This document shows, piece after piece, positions 7,409 through 11,996 of a stretch of DNA of 11,996 bases. The DNA is from an uncultured Ruminococcus sp. Lineage in GTDB: Bacteria > Bacillota > Clostridia > Oscillospirales > Ruminococcaceae. The position numbers and the translations under genes are program-made. Where the stretch lies: assembly GCA_946612185.1 (NCBI GenBank), contig CAMOEP010000039.1, positions 1 to 11,996 on the forward strand. Reading direction: 5' to 3'. Within the stretch, counting starts at the first letter, position 1; every line of letters begins with the position of its first letter. The notes below the pieces were generated by a model. The model saw only the letters and a program-made list of their open reading frames with translations, was not told the origin of the DNA and did not search any database.

Positions 7409-8713
7409 TTAACCTAAAACATAAGAAGTGTAGCCGTACTCGATCATTTCGTCCCTTGCTCTGAGGAGTTCGGCGTAAGTGCCGCCCTTGACTCTTACGA
7501 TAACGTTGTAGCCGGACAGCTTTTCGTGGATAAGATCCATCATAAGACGGCAGTTTTCCGCCGGTGAACCGGGAAAATCGTAAGTTGTCGTGCCGTCGGA
7601 AATACCCTGACTCAGTTCAAAGAGGTCGATAGTCAGGACGATAGTATTTGTGGAAAGTATCATCGGCTGGAGTACGTCCGCCCTGTCAGTGAGAACGTCA
7701 GCGGCGCTGACCTCAAGCAGAAAGCGCTCCTTCTGTGAGGAAACTCTGTCTGCACAAAGGTTCGCAGCGGCAGCAAGTGTATTTCCAAGTGAAGCCTTTG
7801 AAGTCTGCTCACCCAGCAGCATACGGTCGTTTTCGCTGAACTGCGGGTACACAAAATCTGAGCATACCACGCAGTCGAAGCCTGAGACTGCTATCTCGTC
7901 AACGACGTACTTTATATACCCCAGAGCTGCCTGAGAATAGGGCGATACCCAAGGTTTTCCGCCGTATTCGTCTGACCCGTCCAGCCATATCTCCTGGTCG
8001 GAGGTGACGTAGCCAGTTCCGGGGAAGGTGTATGGCAGGATATTATCGCTGAAAGTGCTGATAAGTGCTGCGGACTTATAGCCGTAACTGCTGATAGTCT
8101 GCGATATTTCGCCGGGGAGGATATAGGACTGTATCACTCCGCCGTTCTGGGCTTCATAGGCTGAACAGCCGAAGTAAACTCCGCCTCCGCTTACTTTTAC
8201 CGGCACTTCGATGTAATCCGGCTTCACTTCCGCAGGGATATTATCCAGGGCAGCGGAAAGAGTCTCCACGCTTGCAAGGTCAGCGGCGGAGAGTGAGTAG
8301 GCGGTGAACTGCTCGAAATTCTTCTGCTCCACCACCTTGCCGCTGGAAAGACCGGGTATAGTCTCCAGAAGTTCCTCCTTAGTCACAGCGTCATCAGTCA
8401 CCGGCACAGAATCCGGATCAGTCTCGCCGCCTGGGATCACCTCAGCGGACTCCTGCGGATTTTCCTGACCGGGAATGGTAGTATCAGCGTTTGCCGCCGT
8501 GGTAATTTCCTGCACCGGAACGTCCTCCTGGCTGTCACCGATCTCCTTTGTCAGGTTCAGCAGGGGTTCAGCGACACTATAGCCGATAAAGCCAAGTCCG
8601 CCGATAAGGACAGTGGTCAGAAGTCCCGACAGGAACTTCGCTCCCGGACTTTTTCCATAGTAATTCTTTTCTTTGGTCTTGTAAATTTTCCTTCCTTTAT
8701 TCTTGCTTTTCAT
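7409..8713 (-). CDS. Single-pass membrane protein with extracellular glycoside-hydrolase-like (TIM-barrel) domain
   Basis: The 434-residue product has a very basic cytoplasmic N-terminus (1-26) and one hydrophobic segment (about 27-48) without a lipobox. A Pro/Glu/Asp/Thr-rich linker (about 60-110) and a long extracytoplasmic domain follow. The stretch from EIWLDGS (241-247) through SPYSQAALGYIKYVVDEIA and GFDCVVCSDFVYP (278-290) resembles the barrel segment of the putative glycosidase family formerly called DUF4015, where an Asp-Tyr-Val-Arg-Phe-Pro-like motif follows a helix ending in Gly-Phe-Asp. Here the arginine of that motif is missing, so catalysis is uncertain. The AGGAG site is eight bases before the ATG. 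It lies 53 bp after rnfA-like and 48 bp before hprK. A role at the cell wall or as a partner of the upstream membrane module is possible. The fold is an inference from motif resemblance. Confidence 0.7.
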   Translation of the reverse strand: MKSKNKGRKIYKTKEKNYYGKSPGAKFLSGLLTTVLIGGLGFIGYSVAEPLLNLTKEIGDSQEDVPVQEITTAANADTTIPGQENPQESAEVIPGGETDPDSVPVTDDAVTKEELLETIPGLSSGKVVEQKNFEQFTAYSLSAADLASVETLSAALDNIPAEVKPDYIEVPVKVSGGGVYFGCSAYEAQNGGVIQSYILPGEISQTISSYGYKSAALISTFSDNILPYTFPGTGYVTSDQEIWLDGSDEYGGKPWVSPYSQAALGYIKYVVDEIAVSGFDCVVCSDFVYPQFSENDRMLLGEQTSKASLGNTLAAAANLCADRVSSQKERFLLEVSAADVLTDRADVLQPMILSTNTIVLTIDLFELSQGISDGTTTYDFPGSPAENCRLMMDLIHEKLSGYNVIVRVKGGTYAELLRARDEMIEYGYTSYVLG

Positions 8714-8766
8714 CTTGTATGCTCCTAAGTTTTATGAGTTGTTAAAAGTGGTAAAAACTTGATATT

Positions 8767-9339
8767 TTATTTCAGCGCATATATCGCCATGGAAATGATG
8801 CCCAGATACACCAGCATCGCCGGGAATCCCCTGAAAGAGGAGGGCACTTTGGCGGAATTGAGTTTCCGGTAAGCGGCAGTCAGGATAAAGGCTGCAATGA
8901 CGAAGCCTGCGCCTGCCCTTAAACCGAATTCCACCCAGCTTATGAGAGTGCCGTAGTTTATATACATATGCGACTTCTCGGTTATGGTGAAAAGCGTTCC
9001 CATAACAGCGCAGTTATAGGCGGAAATGTGGATATATCTGCGGTATTTCTCAAACCTCTCACCGCCGATGTAGTAGCAGGCGGCAAGAAGAAGAACATAA
9101 ATCACACCTATTATTAATGTATAGCACAGAAGCGTGAAGTCGGCATACTGTTCCGGAAGCAGGTGGTGTACGATGTACGCAAGACCTGAGCCGACGGTGG
9201 TGAATATAGTTATCACAAGCGCCGTACCGAGCAGGTGTTTACGGCTTCCTGCCGCAATAAACAGCGTACTCGTTCCCAAAGCCTGCGTAAGGATAAGGTT
9301 AGCTGCAAGGAGTGCGATAAGGTCAGTTATCAGAAACAT
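8767..9339 (-). CDS. rnfA: RnfA-like membrane subunit lacking one cluster cysteine
   Basis: The 190-residue, six-segment membrane protein matches RnfA/RsxA/NqrE in length and layout. The best match is the block SAYNCAVMG (106-114), corresponding to TTNCAVLG in RsxA. It is followed by a conserved C-terminal half including AKVPSSFRG and a closing hydrophobic helix. In classical Rnf complexes RnfA and RnfE together hold an intramembrane [2Fe-2S] cluster through two cysteines each. Here the second ligand (C110) is kept, but the first, in the family block LG-x-C, reads LGTS, giving Ser24. The ATG at 9339 has AGGAGG seven bases upstream. A longer reading from GTG at 9360 would begin upstream of that site. 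The start overlaps the rnfE-like stop by 17 bp. Confidence 0.85.
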   Translation of the reverse strand: MFLITDLIALLAANLILTQALGTSTLFIAAGSRKHLLGTALVITIFTTVGSGLAYIVHHLLPEQYADFTLLCYTLIIGVIYVLLLAACYYIGGERFEKYRRYIHISAYNCAVMGTLFTITEKSHMYINYGTLISWVEFGLRAGAGFVIAAFILTAAYRKLNSAKVPSSFRGFPAMLVYLGIISMAIYALK

Positions 9340-9955
9340 TGCTGCCCCTCCTTTCCTCACTTCTGCGCATGAAAACGGCTCTGAGCCTGCGATAAGCGCC
9401 GCACATCAGTCCCAGGAAAATAAATCCGCCGAAGGGCATACCCAGCCCGCTTATGAGGGTATCCAGGTCTGCCACACGGCTGTTTATCGTGCCGTAAGCC
9501 AGCAGTTCACGGATAACTGCGGTTAACAGCATCACGATGTCGAATCCGAGTATATAAAAGATAAGTGACGGTATCATGCGCATTTTCTTCATTCGGAAGA
9601 ACTTCGTCTCTGTCTGCACAACGATGAGTGAGTTCACCGCCAGAAGGGGAAAATAGATGCCTATTCTGGTGATTATGCCGGGGTAGAACTCCTGCGCCAG
9701 GAACTTCACCGGAACGTACACCAGTGAGGAGATTATGGCGTAGAGTATTATTTTCACGGCATACGGCAGTTTTTTCGGCACTAACGAGCATATGACCACC
9801 GACGCAAAGGTTATGGCGGAAAACGCCAGTATCAGCGCTTCGGCGTTGCGGAGAGTGTCACCGCACATTATGACCGGGGATATGACCATGAGGGCAGAAA
9901 GTACCGTATTATCGCCAAGTAATCCGTCAAAGACGGTAGATCTGCGGTTATTCAT
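9323..9955 (-). CDS. rnfE: RnfE-like membrane subunit lacking both cluster cysteines
   Basis: The 210-residue, multi-pass protein corresponds to RnfE/RsxE/NqrD. The block IGIYFPLLAVNSLIVVQTE (98-116) aligns with LGIFIPLIVTNCIVVGRAE of RsxE, and VIRELLAYGTI with the family segment LREIIGNGTL. The two cysteines that ligate the intramembrane [2Fe-2S] cluster in Rnf/Nqr are both serine here. Ser26 stands in ISPVI where the family has LCPLL, and Ser109 stands in VNS where the family has TNC. A nearby Cys31 is not at the ligand position. The ATG at 9955 is preceded by AGGAGG at nine bases. Longer upstream readings lack family similarity and run over the rnfD-like tail. It overlaps rnfD-like by 8 bp and rnfA-like by 17 bp, so all three are probably co-translated. 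Confidence 0.82.
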   Translation of the reverse strand: MNNRRSTVFDGLLGDNTVLSALMVISPVIMCGDTLRNAEALILAFSAITFASVVICSLVPKKLPYAVKIILYAIISSLVYVPVKFLAQEFYPGIITRIGIYFPLLAVNSLIVVQTETKFFRMKKMRMIPSLIFYILGFDIVMLLTAVIRELLAYGTINSRVADLDTLISGLGMPFGGFIFLGLMCGAYRRLRAVFMRRSEERRGSNVSDN

Positions 9956-10979
9956 CGTCCTGCGCCTCCTCTCCGGAAAGGATAAGCTGAGCCTGTGCAA
10001 GAGCCTCGTCCTGCTGCTCCTCAGTGACCTCAGCTTCCTCCGCCTGCTTTTCCTGCTCAGCGATAGCAAGGTCAATGCGCTTTTCCAGGTTTTTCAGTCC
10101 CAGAGATACAGGCGTAAACAGCACTGAAACCAGTACTATTGCGTTCTCCTTAGCATCTGTGACAACAAGCAGGTAGGCTGTCACGGCAATGAACAGACCG
10201 TAGAAAAAGGCGAAATAGTCACGTTTCGGAGCGATGCGCCTGTCGGACACGATGTATATTGACGCAAAGAGTACCATATTCATAGCCAGGGTGTACTTCA
10301 CCGACTGGCTTGTGTCAGCCGCCGCCGGTACAAGCTTCGCCATGAAAACCGTTCCGGCGATGCTTCCGATAAATGCACCGGCGGAGATGTCACGGCGGAA
10401 AAGGAGTATCAGCGCCGCAACAATCAGCAGAAGCAGGGAAACCGCACCTGCTGCGCCAGGGAAATTGCCCATAAGCAGTTCAAAATCCGTAAAATTCAGC
10501 TTGCCGGTCAGGTTGAAGTTATGGCTTGCTGAACTTACCAGTCCGCTCGCCCTCTCGGTTATGCCCGTATGGACGTGAGGCTCGGTGAACTGGAGAACCT
10601 GGTTCTTCCAGGAGGTGATCATGAAAAGGTACGCCGCAGCAGCCGGTGAGAATATCATATTCGCCCGTCCGCCGAAGATATTCTTCGCTGCAATGACTCC
10701 GAACAGGCAGCCGATACCGGCGATCCGGTAGTCCACTACCGCCGGCAGCATCAGCGACAGTATAAGTGCATCAGAAGTGCAGGTCAGGTCGTCGGCGGTA
10801 AAGTTTTTCCCCATAAATCGCAGGGAAACTATCTCCGCCGCCACGGATACCGACACGCACACACAGCCAAGAAATACTGCCCTTGCGCCGTAGTAGAAGT
10901 ACGCCATGAGTTCAAGGGTCAGCAAAGTGAGCATAATGTCCAGCCAGACAAAACGCTCAGTCCTCAGTTTACTTGTCAT
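9948..10979 (-). CDS. rnfD: RnfD-like membrane subunit with degenerate flavinylation motif and acidic tail
   Basis: The 343-residue protein has about eight or nine hydrophobic segments between residues 11 and 295. RnfD/NqrB features are the block GVIAAKNIFGG (94-104), the SPAAAAYLFMITSW segment (111-124), LLMGNFPGAAG (168-178) and IYIVSD (241-246), corresponding to FILTD in RsxD. RnfD normally carries FMN covalently on a threonine in a Ser-x-Ala-Thr motif. The aligned stretch here is SSAS (149-152), so the acceptor would have to be Ser152, and flavinylation is doubtful. The last 47 residues form a charged, Glu/Gln/Ala-rich tail that I do not expect in RnfD. The gene starts at an ATGA overlap with the rpe stop, and its SD is weak (AAGGT). 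No rnfC, rnfG or rnfB lies beside it. Confidence 0.85.
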   Translation of the reverse strand: MTSKLRTERFVWLDIMLTLLTLELMAYFYYGARAVFLGCVCVSVSVAAEIVSLRFMGKNFTADDLTCTSDALILSLMLPAVVDYRIAGIGCLFGVIAAKNIFGGRANMIFSPAAAAYLFMITSWKNQVLQFTEPHVHTGITERASGLVSSASHNFNLTGKLNFTDFELLMGNFPGAAGAVSLLLLIVAALILLFRRDISAGAFIGSIAGTVFMAKLVPAAADTSQSVKYTLAMNMVLFASIYIVSDRRIAPKRDYFAFFYGLFIAVTAYLLVVTDAKENAIVLVSVLFTPVSLGLKNLEKRIDLAIAEQEKQAEEAEVTEEQQDEALAQAQLILSGEEAQDDE

Positions 10980-11629
10980 CTGGCTACCTTCAGCTTTCCG
11001 ACGGATTCCGCCATATTTTCAGCCTTGAAAAGGTAGCTTCCGGACACAAGCACGTCTGCACCTGCGTCGGTAACAGTTTTTGCGGTGATATCGTTGATAC
11101 CGCCGTCTACCTGCACATGGCAGGAAAGTCCAAGTTCGTTTATTTTAGCACGGACTGCCTTTATTTTATCCACCGTGGACTCAATAAAACTCTGTCCGCC
11201 GAAGCCGGGTTCTACAGTCATCACAAGCACCATGTCCACGCTTTCCAGGTACGGGAAAACCGCCTCAGCAGGTGTTCCGGGCTTGATTGCGACAGCGGCT
11301 TTTGCGCCGGCTTCCCTGATAGCAGCGATAGTCCCGGCAGCGTCGCTTCCGGCTTCCAGGTGGAATGACACGATGTCAGCGCCAGCCTTTACAAATTCCC
11401 TGACATAGCGCAGAGGCTCGGTTATCATCAGATGAACGTCCAGCTTCAGGTCAGTTGCCCTGCGGACTGCCTGGAGGGTAGGGATACCCATAGTAATATT
11501 TTTAACAAATACACCGTCCATAACGTCAAAGTGGAGCATTTCTGCACCGGCGTTCTCTATTTTCTTTATCTCCCCGCCCAGGTCGAGCATATCAGCGCTC
11601 AGGACGGATACGGATACTGAATTATTCAT
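10976..11629 (-). CDS. rpe: Ribulose-phosphate 3-epimerase
   Basis: Rpe interconverts ribulose-5-phosphate and xylulose-5-phosphate in the cytoplasmic pentose phosphate pathway. The 217-residue TIM barrel has SVLSADM near the N-terminus, metal ligands and acid/base residues at H33, D35, H66 and D175 (in HFDVMDG, DVHLMI and VDGGI), and the phosphate-binding loop PGFGGQ (141-146). The ATG at 11629 gives the family-typical start and has an AAGTGAT element just upstream. The in-frame ATG at 11647 would add six residues and has no ribosome binding site. It is the first gene of the leftward run, about 42 nt behind a strong promoter, and its stop overlaps the rnfD-like start by 4 bp (ATGA). That links sugar-phosphate metabolism to expression of the membrane module. 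Confidence 0.97.
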   Translation of the reverse strand: MNNSVSVSVLSADMLDLGGEIKKIENAGAEMLHFDVMDGVFVKNITMGIPTLQAVRRATDLKLDVHLMITEPLRYVREFVKAGADIVSFHLEAGSDAAGTIAAIREAGAKAAVAIKPGTPAEAVFPYLESVDMVLVMTVEPGFGGQSFIESTVDKIKAVRAKINELGLSCHVQVDGGINDITAKTVTDAGADVLVSGSYLFKAENMAESVGKLKVAR

Positions 11630-11677
11630 ATTTATCACTTCTTCCATTTTTTCAGCTATTGCATTTCATACATATTT

Positions 11678-11706
11678 ATTATATAATATTTCTTCCACCA
11701 CGTCAA
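11678..11706 (-). promoter_or_regulatory. Sigma-A promoter for the rpe operon
   Basis: On the minus strand, TTGACG (11701-11706) and a perfect TATAAT (11678-11683) are separated by exactly 17 bp. Transcription would start near 11671, leaving a leader of about 42 nt before the rpe ATG. It is the only strong promoter I can see for the whole downstream run to dnaE. AT-rich tracts upstream (about 11707-11740) could act as an UP element. Confidence 0.85.
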
Positions 11707-11819
11707 TATCATTATATTGTTTTTTTATTTTATTTATTCTCTGTCAACCTTATTTCACTCTGTAAGGGAACGTTTTAAAATGTAAATTTTTTGTGTACAA
11801 AAAAATTTTGAAAAACCCC
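11707..11819. other. AT-rich spacer between divergent promoters
   Basis: No gene is present. The stretch is rich in T runs on the plus strand. It contains an AT-rich near-perfect inverted repeat in which TTTTTTGT and ACAAAAAA flank a GT centre (about 11789-11806). This may give DNA curvature or UP-element activity for one or both promoters. I found no recognisable operator. Confidence 0.5.
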
Positions 11820-11848
11820 TTTACAAATCGGGAAAACTGTGGTATAAT
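11820..11848 (+). promoter_or_regulatory. Sigma-A promoter for rpsO
   Basis: TTTACA (11820-11825) and a perfect TATAAT (11843-11848) are separated by 17 bp on the plus strand, pointing into rpsO. The predicted transcription start is near 11855. The -35 boxes of this and the leftward promoter are about 115 bp apart, so the two are divergent and not overlapping. Confidence 0.87.
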
Positions 11849-11854
11849 AATTTC

Positions 11855-11942
11855 ACCGTGTACTTGGATATGGGCTTGTCCTCGTTTCTATCACGTCACC
11901 CACTTCTATGTGTGCGGAATTTTTACAAAGAGGTGCTTTCAA
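11855..11942 (+). promoter_or_regulatory. Structured rpsO 5' leader, candidate S15 autoregulation site
   Basis: The leader of about 88 nt can close on itself. CCGUGUAC (11856-11863) pairs along its full length with GUGUGCGG (11910-11917), using three G-U wobbles, and a UGGG/CCCA pairing (11871-11874 with 11899-11902) is possible inside. The outer stem begins almost at the predicted transcription start and ends about 25 nt before the ATG. Ribosomal protein S15 represses its own mRNA in several bacteria through leader structures that differ between lineages. Autoregulation here is an inference. The GAGGTG ribosome binding site lies outside the stem. Confidence 0.45.
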
Positions 11943-11996
11943 ATGTTACTGAAAGAAGAAAAGACAGCCGTTATCGAGGCTAACAGAACTCACGAA
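11943..11996 (+). CDS. rpsO: 30S ribosomal protein S15, N-terminal fragment (runs off the right edge)
   Basis: The 18 visible residues, MLLKEEKTAVIEANRTHE, resemble the N-terminus of bacterial S15, where a Lys/Glu-rich helix leads into a conserved His-Glu before GDTGSPEVQ. The diagnostic GDTGS block lies just outside the window, so the call rests on a short match plus context. A GAGGTG site stands seven bases before the ATG. A strong promoter and a structured leader fit a ribosomal protein gene. S15 binds 16S rRNA early in 30S assembly. Confidence 0.83.
   Translation, partial: MLLKEEKTAVIEANRTHE

Noticed and set aside
9956..10075. N-terminal extension of the rnfE-like protein from 10075
   Set aside because: The extra 40 residues are Arg/Ser/Leu-rich, overlap the rnfD-like tail in another frame and lack family similarity. 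The ATG at 9955 has a good ribosome binding site.
11656..11673. Five-codon upstream reading frame in the rpe leader
   Set aside because: It has no ribosome binding site, starts almost at the predicted transcript end, and its codons show no attenuator-like pattern.
11711..11747. Second leftward promoter using TTGACA (11742-11747) and TATAAT (11711-11716)
   Set aside because: The spacing is 25 bp, far outside the functional range, and the promoter at 11678-11706 is much better.
1..11996. CRISPR arrays, insertion sequences, prophage or defence genes
   Set aside because: No direct repeat arrays, transposase motifs, terminal repeats or phage-like proteins were seen on either strand.

Overview
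The window looks like a chromosomal segment of a low-to-mid GC Gram-positive anaerobe, most likely a Clostridia member of the Ruminococcaceae/Oscillospiraceae type. The evidence is the linkage of HPr kinase/phosphorylase (hprK), murB, rapZ, whiA, dnaE and pfkA, strong AGGAGG-type ribosome binding sites, and textbook sigma-A promoters. The genus assignment is an inference from gene order and protein flavour, not from a marker gene. There are no mobile elements, CRISPR arrays, tRNAs or rRNAs.

Layout. All genes lie on the minus strand except the first 18 codons of rpsO at the right edge. A 313-bp intergenic region (11630-11942) carries two divergent promoters. One drives rpsO rightwards. The other drives a ten-gene leftward run: rpe, rnfD-like, rnfE-like, rnfA-like, a membrane-anchored TIM-barrel protein, hprK, murB, rapZ, whiA, dnaE. 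Spacing in the run is tight. Four junctions overlap (rpe/rnfD, rnfD/rnfE, rnfE/rnfA, whiA/dnaE) and the largest gap is 71 bp. I saw no convincing internal terminator or strong internal promoter. After dnaE a 140-bp gap holds a separate promoter for pfkA, whose first 21 codons are at the left edge.

How the genes fit together. The right part joins the pentose phosphate pathway (Rpe) to a membrane module. The middle and left parts are a conserved Firmicutes housekeeping cluster: carbon-catabolite control (HprK), peptidoglycan precursor synthesis (MurB), the RapZ nucleotide-binding regulator, the WhiA DNA-binding protein, replication (DnaE) and glycolysis (PfkA). The usual yvcK/glmR gene between rapZ and whiA is absent here. 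A 15-bp RNA hairpin capped by a UUCG loop lies in the short gap instead.

Most interesting region. Positions 8767-10979 encode three Rnf-complex membrane subunits in canonical relative order (D, E, A), with none of the other redox subunits (C, G, B) alongside. Three of the four cysteine positions that hold the intramembrane [2Fe-2S] cluster in Rnf/Nqr complexes are serine here, and the RnfD covalent-FMN motif is degenerate. The pattern suggests an Rnf-derived membrane scaffold that has lost its known electron path, followed in the same operon by a single-pass membrane protein with a glycosidase-like extracellular domain. Its function cannot be read from the sequence.
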